A stretch of DNA of 64,000 nt, from contig NC_059471.1 in NCBI RefSeq assembly GCF_018139145.2, positions 204,371,494-204,435,493 on the forward strand, in the 5' to 3' direction. This DNA is from Gymnogyps californianus. Taxonomy: Eukaryota; Chordata; Aves; Accipitriformes; Cathartidae. Shown piece after piece: positions 24,294 to 38,523 of the stretch. Within the stretch, counting starts at the first letter, position 1; each line of letters opens with the position of its first letter. Under the pieces are notes generated by a model. The model worked only from the letters and a program-made list of their open reading frames with translations, did not search any database and was not told where the DNA came from. The position numbers were made by a program, and so were the translations under genes.

Positions 24294-24810
24294 TAGAATC
24301 ATAGAATGGTTTGGGTTGGAAGAGACCTTTAAAGTCATCTAGGCCAACCTCCCTGCAATGAGCAGGGGCATCTTCAACTAGATCAGGTTGCTCAGAGCCC
24401 CGTCTGACCTGACCTTGAATGTTTCCAGGGATGGGGCATCTACCACCTCTCTGGGCAACCTGTTCCAATGTTTCACCACCCTCATTGTAACAAATGTCTT
24501 CCTTATATCTAGTCTGAATCTACCCTCTTTTAGTTTAAAACCATTACCCCTTGTCCTATCGCAACAGGCCCTGCTAAAAAGTCTGTCTCCATCTTTCTTA
24601 TAGCCCCCTTTAAGTACTGAAAGGCTGCAATAAGGTCTCCCCGGAGCCTTCTCTTCTCCAGGCGGAACAACCCCAACTCTCTGAGCCTGTCCTCATAGGA
24701 AAGGTGTTCCATCCCTCTGATCATTTTTGTGGCCCTTTTCTGGACCCGCTCCAACAGGTCCATGTCCTTCCCGTGCTGAGGACTCCAGAGCTGGATGCAG
24801 TACTCCAGGT
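24294..24810 (-). mobile_element. 5'-truncated young CR1 LINE, 3' end
   Basis: On the minus strand this is the last roughly 517 bases of a CR1 element: the ORF2 C-terminus, then the 3' end with GGTTTGGGTTGG-type stem and a tail of CCATTCTATGATTCTA. It aligns with the 3' end of the CR1 at 45345-47873 with about 13 differences by hand count (about 97.5% identity), so both are of one young subfamily. The 5' truncation is at 24810, where the other copy continues and this one switches to unrelated sequence. Heavy 5' truncation is usual for target-primed reverse transcription. No target duplication is apparent, as is usual for CR1. Confidence 0.93.
24530..24810 (-). pseudogene. CR1 ORF2 C-terminal fragment
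   Basis: The frame encodes only the end of ORF2, after the reverse-transcriptase palm: [19 protein letters not shown], then RVQKRATKM and the [18 protein letters not shown] block typical of CR1. It stops with GQGVMVLN, as the copy at 47630 does, while the adjacent frame stays homologous to the usual CR1 C-terminus for about another 60 residues. With no catalytic domain it cannot be functional. The open frame on the opposite strand is a shadow. Confidence 0.85.
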
Positions 24811-27800
24811 AAAATGAGACACCCAAAGTGACAGGCAGCTCTGACAGCAGCGGCTGTATCTAACAACTCCTGCTGCTCCATCAGCTGGCATGGGGAAGCA
24901 GCAGACCACCCCGCGCTGGGAAGAATGAGTATTTCTTTCCATAGCCAAGTCTCCACAGTGTCCCAGAGTTACACTGAGTACGCAGACATCACACGTCTGT
25001 ATTGTGAAAGGCTCCTGCAAGCACAGAGGCATGTTTAAAAAGAAACGAGAGAGAAGACCTATAGAAGCAGATGAGCTTTTGCACCACACAGGAGGAGATG
25101 CCTCTGTTTTAGGAAGGAAGGATGAGTGATAAACGAAAAATTACAGGATCCTCTGTCCTCCCTGGAACGACTGACCCAAGGCAGCCCCTTCGGTGAGATA
25201 TCTCCCGGGATCTTTTAAAAGGACCAGTAATGACTGGTGATGCCTGCAGCTTAGGGAGAGTGGCACTGGCATCAAGTCTATCTAACGAAGGTGAATTTAA
25301 CTATTGCCAAGTAGTTGAGCGGTGTTTAACCAGGTGTTAAGCAGCTGGGTGATTCAAAGATCTTGTTCCAGAGTTACTAAATTTGAGGTTTAAGAGATAT
25401 TTTCTTCCAGCAACTTCTATTGAAGAGAAGAGACAGAAATCCTGGAGAAACTGGGACCTTCGGTCTGACAGCACAGTGCTGCCACTGTGCACGGGATGCG
25501 CGATGGCACCAAAGACTGCAGTGAAGACATGCTGTTTTCATGCTTTCCTAATGGAGCAGAAACAATATCAATCAGGCGACCAATTTGCCATCACCTCTGC
25601 CAAACCCTAGGTGCGGACATACCACCTCTTCTTGATTCAGCTGAGAGCAGCAACCCCCGAAAAGCCCCCGGTCCCTCAGCATCCCCCCACTGAGAACGCA
25701 GGACCATCACCTCCTGGGCAGCACCACAGGAGGCAGGGGATGCTCCGGCAGGACCAGGCTGTGGCAAGGAGCCCCAGCCCATCATGCAGGAGGATGGTAA
25801 GGTCAGCCATCAACTGGGATTTATACTTTGTCCTCCTAAAGGACAAGACACTGACCAGCATTAACTAATCAGTGATTAAACTGTTACTCAGAAGCTGTAA
25901 TTTGACATTTGTGACTTCTCTAATTACTACTGTCTCATTCTGCATCTTGCCTTTCTGGGGAAGGTTATTAGAAGGTCGTGTGTTTTAGATAATAATTAGT
26001 TAAATCTCCTGCCTATGAATAAGCAACCTCAGATTTCTAACGTCTGTAATTCTGAATCTGGCTATCTGGATAAACAATCCTAACAAAGAGAGGAAAAATA
26101 ATTTGCTTTAGCAAAGGAAGGTATTGATAATGTATACCCACAAGAGACTTAAAAAGAAACCCACAAATAGATTAAAGTAATTCATTAAGAACATTAATCA
26201 GTTTTGGACTATCACACACTGTAGTAATCAATCATTTTAATTAAAAGGAACCGTGCATTCTCTCCCTGTCTTTTACCTCAGCCCATCTTTGCACATGCAG
26301 CTGATCAAAGACGTCATATTTCAAAGATGCTGAATACAGTCTCTACAATCTTCATGAAAGAATTTCACAAAGCAACAATATCCTCTGTTTGTATTGAAGT
26401 GCCTGCCTTCTTAGGGAAGCTTTTGCTTTTGCTCAGGAGGAAACGATCAGATAATTGTCCAGCAGCTCCAGTTCCTGTGCTCTGCGTAAGGGAAGAGAGA
26501 AGACCTGACTGCCTTACAACAAGGTGTACTGGCTCAGCCTCGTCTCTCCGGGACAAACTTGGTTTTCCATGCACACCCAGGTGCCACCACTCAATAACTG
26601 TCCTTCCTCCGTCCCCCAGAAGAGCAGGACCCTGCAGAGGGTCTCCATTCTGCCCAGCACCTTTTCTTCAACAGCTGCCAATAGCAGATAGCACAGAAAG
26701 AAAGGAAAGACTGCATAGGGAAAATATATAGGGATTATTTTCCCCACTCTGCATCGTGTTGCAGGTCAGGGACTTCTTGAGCCAGAGGCAGTGTTTAATG
26801 GCTACAAAGGATTTTTCATGCTGTGCACTTCTCCCGTCCCTTTTTGCATCATGTAATGAGCAGAGATGAATTCTTTCTTTTTAATATCAGCTACTTTGTT
26901 CTGCAATTTGCAGGGCAATCTAATACTAAAATGATGGGAAAGAATAAAACATTTTGGCTCTTATAATAAGCAAGGAAACAGTTTTGTTACAGTCATCAAC
27001 GTGTTGCAGTCTTCTAAGATCAAAGAGTGCTGCTACTTTCCTTTTAGGAGCACAAGGAAGAACAAAAAAAAATAGGAAGTGCATTTGTAAAGTAGCTCTA
27101 TCTTCCTTTCCTAAAGTTGATCCTGGTATTTTAATATCTGCTGCTTAGCTGATATCTGCCTCTGCCTATCAGCATGATGTTTCAAAGGATGTCTGGCTTC
27201 AATGATATGTAATGTTGATTTCATTTAAGATAAACAAGGCTGTAAAAGTGAGAATCAGTCAACAAGAAAGGCATAAGTCAAATGTTGTAGCAGGGAAGAT
27301 TTTTCAGCTGTTCTTTTCTTGAGTAAGAGGAACAAAAGGCAAATGGATTGGTCACAATCATGATTCTTGCACTCATTCTTAAGCTGCTGCTCAGACAGAG
27401 GGACTCCCTCCTCGGAGAGATCGTTTCATTTTCCACCACCCGACGAGATAACGGATAGAAACAGAAGCAGCTGACATGGTTCAGCAGCACTTTCAAAAAG
27501 CCACTGGCAGAGTTCTGTTTGAGAAGATAAGTAAATCATGGTGTGAAAGATAAGCAGTGACGCGGCCTGCAAACACTAGGAACAGATGCATCAATAAAGG
27601 GTCGCTTCTTTGTATGATGGAAGGTTACACTCAAGCGCACTGAAGTCCCAGACTGAAACTAGTGGTGCTAATTATAGTTATATATGACCTGAGAGAACTA
27701 GAGAATAGACAAATAGAAAAAAAAAAAATCTTTAGATTAATCAAAACTAGACAAAAACAGGAGGAACTCCTCAAGAGAGTCCTGACAAAGCGATGTGACA

Positions 27801-30800
27801 GCTAGGACACAGACAAATGCAAAGGAAATGGTCTGAATGACTCCTCTGCATTACTAGTTTGGAAATGTAATGCAGCCACAAAGGAAAAAGACCTGTGTCC
27901 ATGCTCAGTATGAACTGCTGCTTACAGAAACAGTCAAAATGTTGGGATGCGCAAGGAATAGGACAGACAATTCTTAATTCATAAGGTCCCAAGGTAAACA
28001 AAATGCCTTTAACGCATCTTTAATGTGTCTGTTCTGAGCTTCATATCTCAAAAGAATAGAGTTTAAATAGAAAGAGTTCAGAAAGGGATAGTGCAAATAC
28101 TAATGTACATAGGGCAATAAAGGTAGAAAATAATTCCTGCATCAGAGAAAAACTGAGAAGCCTGTGACTGTTTAGCGAGTAGGTGAACAAAATAGGATAT
28201 ACTGAAGAATATTGTTCTCTGCCCTGTCATAAGTCAAAAGCAAAGTAACATTTCAAATATTTGGAAGGCAGCATTTATCTACATCTGAGGAAATGTCTTC
28301 TTCTTAATTAGAAAACAAAATGGCTAAATAACCCATGGATGTCCTTATTTCAAGGTATCAAGTAACCAAGAGCCTTACAGAGTTAACAAGAGGATTAAAC
28401 AATTATAGAGCTAGTAGCACACACTGACATTAGGTGAAATAAAAGAGAGACATCAACTTCTGTCTATCTTTCTAAGCTAGCCATTAGCTTGATCACTGTA
28501 AGATTTTTACAGTTTCAGCGGCTGCTAGGAACATACACGACAAAGTGGCGTATGATGGAGACACGAGTGAATGAGCAGAGACTTGTGCTTCTGCAGCGCA
28601 GCACAGCACTCCCTGGACTTCACCGTCTTTGATGTAAGTGCGGTCCAGCCACACTAGTGCAGTGCTTTGCCTAAACGACAGAGTGCTAATGCAGGCTTCA
28701 CACGGCCACGCTGAATCTGGTTGCAAGCACTGAAGACCACCAAGCACTGCTCCACCACCCTCTCCACACCAACTCTCTACTGTGCTCCACCTCACTGTAG
28801 GCACATGCGCTCAGGGATACCTGATGGACCGGGCTGACATCTAGCCTTATTTCATATGATGTTTCCTGTGTTTTCAAATAGAAATCAACACTATGTCGAT
28901 AGTAATCCTACCGCTGGACACAGAGACAGCAGTCAGACTCTATTAAGGACACAATCAGAACAAGTCCAACTCCCTAGGTCCACTCTGCTATTTTGTCACT
29001 TTACTGTTTATTTTCCTAATCAAAAATAAACAGCACTCCTCACTGCTGCAATCCTCGCTGTAACGCAGCCAAAATATTTTGCAATTTAATCCTGTGTTCT
29101 AAAAATTCGCTAACTTCAAATGATCACACTTGGGGCTTCCTCTAAGTGAACCACACAGTATTTGCAGACTGCAGAAGCCAGCTTGTCTCTGGACAACCTA
29201 AAAGACTTGTAAGATGGGAATTCAAGTGAAAAGAAGAATTACTGTAAGAAAACAGACAGTGAAGACTGACAGCTGTTTCATTGTTTTGACAGAAATACCT
29301 TGCGGATGACCTGAACATTTGTTTTGGACCACAGTATTGGCTTGAGAATGGGTGAGTTATATTGGAAATGAGCTCTTACAGAAACTTTTAATCCATCTTT
29401 TATTTTAAAAGAAACATGATCACCAATTTTCATTTAAATAGACTTGAGACACAGTTGCCCTATGGAAATGGGCAAGCTCGCTTAAAGGGACTTTGCACGA
29501 AGCGTACCACTTTAATATTTATGAGACTGTTCCCAGGTTTGCTAAAGTGCAAGTATACATCTCTTTTTATTGCATGAGTCACAATATTTAGAGTTAGTTA
29601 AAAATAATTTATTTGCACTAACTCTAATGTGAACAAACTATTCTAAAACACTCCAGCCAGGGAAATCTCAGTGCAAAATACCCCAGCTTCTCCTGTTCAA
29701 ATAGCTGGTCCATCCATACTCCCAGCCCTGCAGAACACGTAGGTGAAAGCTGCCTCAGTGCTGCTCCACATCAGAACATCTGTCTATTGAAGGTAGCTCT
29801 GTTTAAACCTAGGAAATCTCTGAGAGTCTTGCTCTTCAATTCTCAATTCTACTGTTTCTTTGTTTGCAAATGCAATAATTACTAGAATTGTTAATAGGAG
29901 AATAGTTGGCAGACCTTGAAAAATGATGCATTTTATGGGTCAAGCCTGCCCATGGACAATTTATGGGCAGAGTTTTACTGGAGTTGTGCAACAAAAATAA
30001 TAGCATAGGTACAGTTCCTACCATAAAACTCATCCTTTCCCCAGTATACTTTATTTTTCTATAATGTCTTCTCTTTTTCTTCCTCTCCCCACACATCATT
30101 TTTGTGCTGGCAGCTAGCCAAAGGCATGCAAGAATGAATTGCACTGTTGCGACATTTAAATTATATCAATACTGAAATGCAGAATAGAGTCCTTTTCTAT
30201 TTTATCTCTAAATTGAATGCTTTCACAGAAGGCACTGTTATCAGCATTACAATTTGAGAGCTACATTAGTAAATCTTGAATGCTCTGAATTAGAGTATTC
30301 AACTTTCGAGACGGATGGTTGAGCTCACCACAAAAAATGTATTAAGCTGGAGATATGGCTTCATTGGGAGTGAACATGAATTTTGAAGAATATCTGTGAT
30401 TCAGAAACCAAGCCTAAATTTCTGGGGGAACTCGAATCCAGATGAATGTTACCCCCTTACTTTTTAAAGTAAATCTTTTTAGATTTTCCTGTCTAAAAAC
30501 TATGCCTGCAAAATGATTCTCCAGGTACCATTTCCCTGTCAGATGGGGAAATTATGTAAATTCCCACTTTACACAATCGTTGGAGCAGCCTGAAAATGCT
30601 GCCTGGGAGTGGAGAAGGTACCCATCTCTTTTACGGCACACTGTTAAGTGCACCAGTAATGCTGCAAGCATATTGATGGGGCGTGCAACTGCTAAACAGT
30701 TATATGGGTCTGGAGAAATGAGTTAAATCTTCTGAGAGCTACTTCAGAGGCTTTATCCTTAGGACTTCAGTGACACAGCAACCCCTCAGTGCCCCACAGT

Positions 30801-31400
30801 CACCCATGGACCCTTCTGGCCTTTAACCAATCTGCAAGTTTTTAGGTTTCCGAGCTGCTGTGGCTGCCGCATGCATCTCTGGGATATGCCCGGAAGTGCT
30901 GTGCTCTCTGCTCCTGAGGGTGGGAGCAGAAAGGAAAAAAGTCCCTCACTTTCAGCATACACACAGAGCAAACAAGTGCATTTAAAAGCTGTGTCTGTGG
31001 AAAATTTTTAAAGATCATGATGATCAAATTGTGTGATTACCCTGTGATAACCAAGCCTGGTTTTGGGAAATACGCGTTCTGAAGCATGGTCTGTATTTTC
31101 TTTTTTCATATGTAGGTGATATCTGCTGGCAAATATCCAAAGGGCAGCCCTTTCCCATAAAAAACAGGACGGAAAGACTATTTACCTCACTTGGGCTCAA
31201 ATGATTATTGCTATGACCCAACTGGTAGTGTGAAAGAAAAGTATTCCCACAATTAAGAAAATAAGGTCAGAAATAGTTATACCAAAAAAAAGTCCTTTGC
31301 CACTAAAACTTACTTCATTCAGGAAACTGATACAAGTTATCTTATCTTACTGGTATGAAATGTGCCTCCAGTAGCAGGATTATTTGGTAAAGCTGACCCA
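24811..31400. other. Non-coding stretch, AT-rich
   Basis: No gene or known repeat is recognised. Short frames near 25590-25870 and 26327-26731 are GC-rich and open on both strands without known domains. A 12-base A run lies at 27717-27728. A perfect 11-bp inverted repeat occurs at 29588-29598 and 29617-29627. Confidence 0.55.
29588..29627. repeat. Perfect 11-bp inverted repeat
   Basis: TTAGAGTTAGT at 29588-29598 is followed after 18 bases by its exact inverted complement at 29617-29627. It could form a small AT-rich hairpin. No following U-run or gene context suggests a function; chance is possible. Confidence 0.65.
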
Positions 31401-34400
31401 GAAACCCCCCTATGCATAGCAAAGGCCTTTGTTGAAAGAAGCTTGAAAAAGACCGAAGGACTTTGGGGAGAAAAATCGAGCAAGGCTATGTTTGCAACCT
31501 CGTAACAAGGTGGATTTGAGAAGAACCCCAGAGAGATCTGGCTGTGGCTGGAGACGGATCAAAAGCACTTGCAGCACAAGGAGCCTGCTTTCACACAGCC
31601 GAAGGAAGGTCAGGGCTGGGGCTGGAGTCCCACCCGTGCCGGGGCCGGGGAGAGACACGACCTGGTGCTCAGCTGGGGACCACCAGCTCTGCCACCTGAA
31701 CCCAGGCAGGAACGGCAAGGGACTCGGTATTTTTAGCCCTTCTCCTCAGTTATCACACGCCCATAGCTAATTTTCCTCTCTTGGTAGCTGCTTGCACTGG
31801 AGGAGCCATGCTGACCTCAGTGCCGCGGCTGCCCTCCGGCACCATGCCTGCGGAGAGCAGACACGGTGCTCCTGTGGTCATCGGCCCCTGGCAGCACAGT
31901 TCAAAATCAGGCTACAGCTCACCCTGGCCTCTCCCTCCTAACATTAGATATTTTTGCCAGTGCATGAGACAGTGTCAAATGTTGAAGTTCTAAACATCCC
32001 TTTTTTGGACCTGCAGAGAACACAGGAATACAGAACCTTTCCCCTTTTGCTTGAAAAATACGTATCTCCTGGAAGGGTTCATGCCTGCTTTTCAGTTTAA
32101 TGAAGAACCTTTTTTATTGAATTCTGTCTGCTGGTGATGCCCATTAGGGAACCTGTTAGAGGTTTCAGGTGAAGGCTTGATCTGTTTGATCCTGACTCCA
32201 TGGGGATGAGGAACAGGTTGTATTACTTTGATCTGAAGGAGACAGTATGGGATGACATTCACATGCTGCCTGATCTTCCTGTGACCAGAAACCTTGCCTG
32301 CAACTTTTGTACAACATCAGATATGGATTTCTTTCCCCACACAAATCTATGGAGCCATCTCCTAGCAGAAAGAGATGGCCCCTGGTTGTACAGTTCCTCA
32401 AGGATCTCCAGCCTCACCTCTCCTCCACCTGTTAGAGCCAGCAGTTAAAAAGCAGTATTTTCAATTGCTCATACCAGAGAGTCATGCAGGAGCCAGAATG
32501 AGAGACTGCTTGTCTGATAGGCTTGCACACTCATTTTCTGTATGTTTACTGTATACAAAAAGTGCAGCTTTCTGTAATGCATCCCTGATATAACTGAGCG
32601 TATGATACCACCCATGAAGTATCTGCCAGAAACTCTTGTGTTTCTCTCTCTCTTCCTGGCAGATGCCCCTCAGCTGTGGCATTTCTAGCCCAAGTGGGAC
32701 CTGATAGCGTTGCCTGTGAAAGCATGTGGAGGATGTGAGACATCATTATTTATTCTCATTATTTATTTGATTCGATTCCTTGCCATCATGGGGCTGATGC
32801 TGTCTGAGTCCATTCCTGCCCATAGCAGAGAGCTGAAGTGATGTTTATCTACTTGTGCAGCAGATAAATTTTATCCAGGGAGAAGCACTGACCCTCTCAG
32901 CACCTGGATGCTTACCTGCAGGAGTCTGCACTTGTGCACCTGTATAACTGGTAGGATGACCTTTAGCTGGCTACTGGAGACCAACGCTAAGCCTGCAGCA
33001 GAGCTCAGTTGGTTTCTTATCCTGTACTCCCCTTGCAGTCCCTGGAGAGAGAGACAGGCACCCTGGGGAGTCATTCTGAAACCCTCTGTTCGCAAAGAAT
33101 GTGGCCAGAGGCTTCTAGGGCAGCTGCAGGTCTTTAAGGCATAATTTCACAGCACTTCATGCTATACCTTGAAGGACATATTTTATTATTTGATCCTCAT
33201 ACCTCTGAGGGGGACAGCGGGACATCCCCTCTGTTTCTTTTGAGCATGTGGCCTCAAAGGACCCAGCAAAGGCTTTGGGCTTTGTTCCTCATTGCATTCC
33301 CCTGTTCTGGTACACTGCGTGCAGGGGATCACTCCCCACATGCTTTGTGAAGCTCAGCCTGGAAACCAGCTCTGACTTTATCCATTAACATCCCTGCTGA
33401 GTTTGTCCCGAAGCTCCTGCTTTTAAAGGGACAGTATTTGTTGCTTCAGAAATATTTCAAGTAACTCACTTCTCTCAGCCTTCAAAGTAGCTTTGTCTCC
33501 CCTCACATTAGCTATGCCTGAAAAGCTCAAGAAAGTGTGGTTCAAGAAACCATTGACCCCCAGCTACTTTCTCCTGCACTGGATCCCCACCAGCCAGCTG
33601 GAGTGGTACGTCTCTTCACTGAAGGTACCAGGTCATGGGGTAAAATACATGCAGTCTGAGGGTCCCTGGCCACTCTCCCTGGTGGTGGCGATGTTCCCAG
33701 AGCCCTTGATGGGTGAAGAGTGGCAGATGACAGAATCACATAATTTTCCAGCTGATGCACAGGTCCAAGGCACGGGTGCACTTGACATCCATCGTGCTGT
33801 GGACACAGGAGAGGAGCAGTTTCCAGGAAGGATGGGCTGAGTAAAGGGGGACCACAAAATGCTCCTACGAGGTGTCCAGAAGGGCACATCATATATGGGG
33901 GTGAAGCAAGAGCCCTCTTTTTGGCTTTGCCTGGTTCCTTGTGTTGCATGCATAGCTGAGGAGCAAAACTGATGGGTAAATTGCCTCCTACAGCAAACAC
34001 AATGCTTGGATATAGGCAGACCCAAGACTGAAGCAAATCTTTGTTCTGGGACTGTTAATGCAAGGAGCGATTCTTTTTCTTTCAGTACAATAGCATACGT
34101 AGGAATTAGATTAGTGTGGGGCTAAGAATTGGTTATGAATCTCTAATTGAAATTTCCAGAATATCAGTATTTTTTAGGGGTTCCAGCAGCTACATTGCAG
34201 TAACAAAGACCTGAAATTGTACTTAAAAGCTTGAAAATGGACAGGTACAACAGAGCAGAGAAATGTAGCAATGAGAGTAAGTGAACACAATATGTGACAA
34301 ATAAGGAAGTACCATGGTCCAGAGAGGTAAACCATCAACAGAATGTAAGGTGAGGTCTCAAAGATGAAGGTGATGGCACCGTACGTAACAAAAGCCAATC

Positions 34401-37400
34401 GATCTCCAGGAACATTTTTAATATTTCTTGGGATCTGTCTCACCAAAAATCATTATCAGTTACAATTGGTTTGCCCGAAACCTGTTTGCTTCCTCCTCTT
34501 AACACCCTTATTGAAGCCAACAAATTTTCTTGGATCACTGCAGAGAGCATGACTTCCTTTTAAATTGATAAATTATATAGCATAGTATCCTGCTTTCTAA
34601 ACTAATGAAATGCTTTCAACTCCGCAAAATATGTGTAACCTCCATTTGAATGGATTCTGTCAAATGTGAATCTGTTTTGGTTGATTATTGCTTGATAAAT
34701 TAATGTATGTAAAATTAAGAAGCTAGTCTCTACCTCAATCATTTCCCTGCCATGGTTCCTGATGCTCTGATTTGCTCAAGCCACAGGTGCCTGCTGTGCA
34801 TATCCTTACTCGTATCAAACTGAACTTCACCCCTGTGGCTGTGTGGTGGGGTCCATCTGCCCTGCTGCAGGCATACCCAAGGTAGCTTTATAGGCTGATG
34901 TGAATACTGAATTCAAATTTGAGCAAAACCTGCTCAAACTACTCAAGCCTGCACTACTCTTCATGCTCCTGCTGCTACCCTGCGATCAATACCCCAGTAG
35001 GTTGATCAAGCTCATGTGTGTCCCAATGGGCCTCATCTGCAGCTGGGACAATGGCATCCATGTACCTGAAGAAAAAGGATGTTGTAGAAGAACATTGTTG
35101 TAGAAGAACCTCTGAGCTACTAGGAATGAAATGCATTGCACAGGTCCAGCAATTTGGGGGAATATCAACTTGTATCGTTTATTTATTTTTGTCTCTTCTT
35201 AATATAGAAACATACCACTTTGCTTAGCAGCTTTATGAAAACACACATCCATATTCACATATAGTGCACAACCATTTTCTTACAAAAATGGCTGTTTTCT
35301 TCATGGATTACTTTGATTTCACAAGAAATCTCTTTGTGTAGAGAATCAGAAAGACAGAACTTTTTTCCAATGTAGCTGACACTTATTTTACAGTTCAGGG
35401 CTGAGAAACCAAGAAGAGAGTAAAATGTATTCACATTAAAGTATCAGAAGGTATCCCTCTTTGATCTTATTTTGGCTAGGATCAAGAATACTCAACAGGT
35501 CAATGACACCTGTGGCATTCATAAAGCTGGACTACTAGAGAGACTTTTGCCACCAGTACTTCTCCCTGCTGCTATAAAATTTATAAGCTGTATATGCTAC
35601 CTGGACCAGAAGGTCTCTGCTCTTGCAGTATTTACAAGCTTTGCAGGAGTGCCAGCCAGGGAGTGAGGACCTCTGAAATCTTCCAGAAACTATTGAAATT
35701 CCAGAGACATAGACTGAGAAATTTGCAATTCTTACAACCTTCTTTGCATAGGAAATAGATTTCCATCAATCAGGATGTACAGAGGACTTCCTATGGGAGT
35801 ACCTAACTGAAATTAGCCCAACAATCTCAGTCCAGTCTGAGCTAACATAACAAACCATAGTTATTAGATGTAGCTAGCTTTGAGATAAGATTTCTGTTGC
35901 CTTTCCTCCAGCTATTAGTAGCAACATAGAAAGATGAAGGTTTACAATGCTTTTTCCAAAGCTGGAAAACTCAGGTATGTGTTAGGGATTGTAAACGATG
36001 AAAACCGATGTTGAGTAGCCCTGACATTCCTCCATGGCTTCCCTGACTAGCAGAAAAATTTACAATGAAGTAATTTAATTTTGATGTATGTTCAGGTAGA
36101 TTTGTCATAACTGGCATGACAATAAAAAAAATCCTTATAATCTTAACTGGGAAAGATTTTTGCCTCTTTGCAGCAAGACTGGTGAAGCACAGTCATAAAG
36201 AGAACCTTAAAAAGCAACTTAGTTCAGTTACAATCCTGCATACACCCCATGATTCAGTGTCAGAGACAACACTGAAGTAATGGCAGACATAATTCTAAAA
36301 CCCATTCTGACTGTGAAGTGACGGATGTCCAGGAGAGAGAAATAAATTAAAACCTAAACTGCTTCTTGGTTTAGTGCAAGCAGACTCTTGAAGAAAATCC
36401 AAAGCTTACACTGAGTGTTCTCTTAAATAATGTTTTAAAATATCTAGATTCATTTTTTAAATTGAATTGAATATTACATTGGGCCTCCCATGTGATCCAG
36501 AGGAAGACAGACCTTGACTACATTAGGAGAGAGAAACCTTCAGATGAATAAAGTTGTACCTCTTCAATTAGGAGCTGTGGGACTGCTGGGGCAGCCAGGC
36601 TCAGCCTAAGGAAAGAAATGCCACCATGCAGCAAGGATGATTAATCTTAAGACGAAGCTAATCAGCTGCAGTCTCATCTTCCCTGACATCAAGGAATGAA
36701 AGCAGGACTGAGAACACGTCTAGCAGGTCAGCTGAGGTGCTAATTGTACAAGACATCAGCAGATTCACAGGAGGGCGAGACACCTTCAAAGTCATCAGCC
36801 TGGAAAAGGGTGATGGGGGTAGAAAACATTTAGAGATATGAAGGAAGGGCAAGCTTGAGTGAAGCGCTGCCTCCTGTCACTCATCTCTGTGCAAAAAAGC
36901 ATCTAGAGGTACAGCCTCCAAAAGGTCTAGCTGCAAATCACTTGGAAAAGCCACATGGGTCTCCACCAGCCACAGAGCATCATCCTCCAGGTCAGCAGCA
37001 GCAGCCTCTGGAGGAGGAAGCGTGGTCAGGCTCAGCTGGAGCTACACAGCTCTGCCGTGGGAGGCCCGGTAAAACGTGCCATGGTTTGAGTGATCGTGAG
37101 TACCTTATTTATATATTTCCACCTTCCAGCAGACCTGGGAAATAATCCTTCTGGAGACCAGCTCCTGGTTATTCTCACATCACTCTGGACTGCACTGAAA
37201 AGCATACTCACATGGGCCCTCATCTTCCCTCTGCTGCCAATAACTTCCCAATCCATTGGCCAGTTTCAACCATACTGGACAAAAGAGCAAAGGTCTCAAA
37301 GAGCATCAAGATCCTACAGACTCCATAGAAAGCTGCAGGCTACACAGAGGAGGCACTATGGTTCAGATACCCACAAGCTTACCCCAGTCACTTGTGAGTC

Positions 37401-38224
37401 TCGGCTGAGATGTGCCTGCATGTTGCTGTCAAATTGCTCTGCAGGAGGCTATGGTACATATGTACAGGGACAAAAGAAAATCTCACTATAATTCAGTCAT
37501 AAAGCCAATCAAGCAAGAGACACAAATCTGCAGGAAACTAGGCTTTGTTAGAACAGGTGCTTGCAAAACAGTTTGTTAGCAAATTAAGTTTTCTAGCCAT
37601 TCTCTACGTGTTGTTAATAATCTCTGCGTGAATGTTTATTTTCTGCCTGAATCTACAGACCAGAACAGTAACTCAAAATGCACAGGACAAAGTGATAATG
37701 TCAGCATTGCACGTTCCTCCTGATGGTGTACTAAAGACTAAACCCTTTAGTCAGGGTAACCCAGCTGGCTTTTCTTCCCATACTGGCTCAAATGGGAGTT
37801 TCATCTACGAAGAGTTAATACTCATCGCCAGTGAAAGCATTAGTAGCTCTGCAACTGCGCAGGGCACTTTAGCCCTGAGTTTGAGTTATCAAAACCCATG
37901 AGCATGTTCCTAAATGTGTGCTTAGGAGTTTTGCTCAACTAGGTTATGATCTTGAATTATAACCTAAAAAAGTTGCTACTCAAATAGTTTAAAAAAAAAT
38001 ACAGATTTATTCAGGTTATGGGGAATTTTGGCTGAATTAACAATTAAGGTGTAGACCTTACTTTACAAAGAAATATACAACTCGTATTGCTTGTCATTGG
38101 GCTTGGATTTATCTGAAAGGACATTCCTTCCCTGTGAAAGCACATAACTTATTTGGGGACAAATCCTAAAATAGTAATGAAGACAAAATTGACTGACTTC
38201 AGAAAGTCAACATTTTTAACTGCT
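31401..38224. other. Non-coding stretch, patchy GC content
   Basis: No gene is recognised. The part at 33490-34040 is GC-richer and open in three frames (115 codons plus; 164 and 130 codons minus), none with a domain I know, and mutual overlap argues for composition. Similar small open patches occur at 31410-31770 and 36855-37145. A short near-tandem repeat lies at 35081-35109. Confidence 0.5.
35081..35109. repeat. 13-bp near-tandem repeat
   Basis: GTTGTAGAAGAAC occurs at 35081-35093 and 35097-35109, a 16-base period. This looks like a small local duplication, probably by slippage. Confidence 0.75.
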
Positions 38225-38278
38225 TGTCGTGGTTTAACCCCAGCTGGCAACTAAGCACCATGCAGCCGCTCGCTCACT

Positions 38279-38300
38279 CCCCCCCCCCCTCCCCCCCCCC
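38279..38300. repeat. C-tract in LTR (22 bases, one T)
   Basis: Twenty-one C residues are interrupted by a T at 38290. It lies in the U5 end of the minus-strand LTR, where the sister LTR has only a short C-rich stretch. It is probably a replication-slippage expansion and prone to length error in sequencing. Confidence 0.85.
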
Positions 38301-38352
38301 GGGATGGGGGAGAGAATCAGAAAAAAAACCTCATGAGTTGAGATAAAGACAG

Positions 38353-38358
38353 TTTAAT
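38353..38358 (-). terminator. LTR poly(A) signal ATTAAA
   Basis: TTTAAT on the plus strand is ATTAAA on the minus strand. It precedes the conserved segment TTTATCTCAACTCATGAG, the same context as in the other LTR. Confidence 0.6.
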
Positions 38359-38523
38359 AGGACAGAAAGTAATGAAAAACAATAATGATAATAATAACAT
38401 GACAATAGTAATACTAAAAGAATTAAACTATACAAAGCAAGTGGTGCACAATGCAATTGCTCACCACTCGTTGACCGATGCCCAGTTAGTTCCCGAGCCA
38501 CGATCCGCCCCTCCCAGCCAACT

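Noticed and set aside
33493..34036. Overlapping 115-, 164- and 130-codon frames on both strands
   Set aside because: Three frames open at once in GC-richer DNA point to composition. None shows a known motif.
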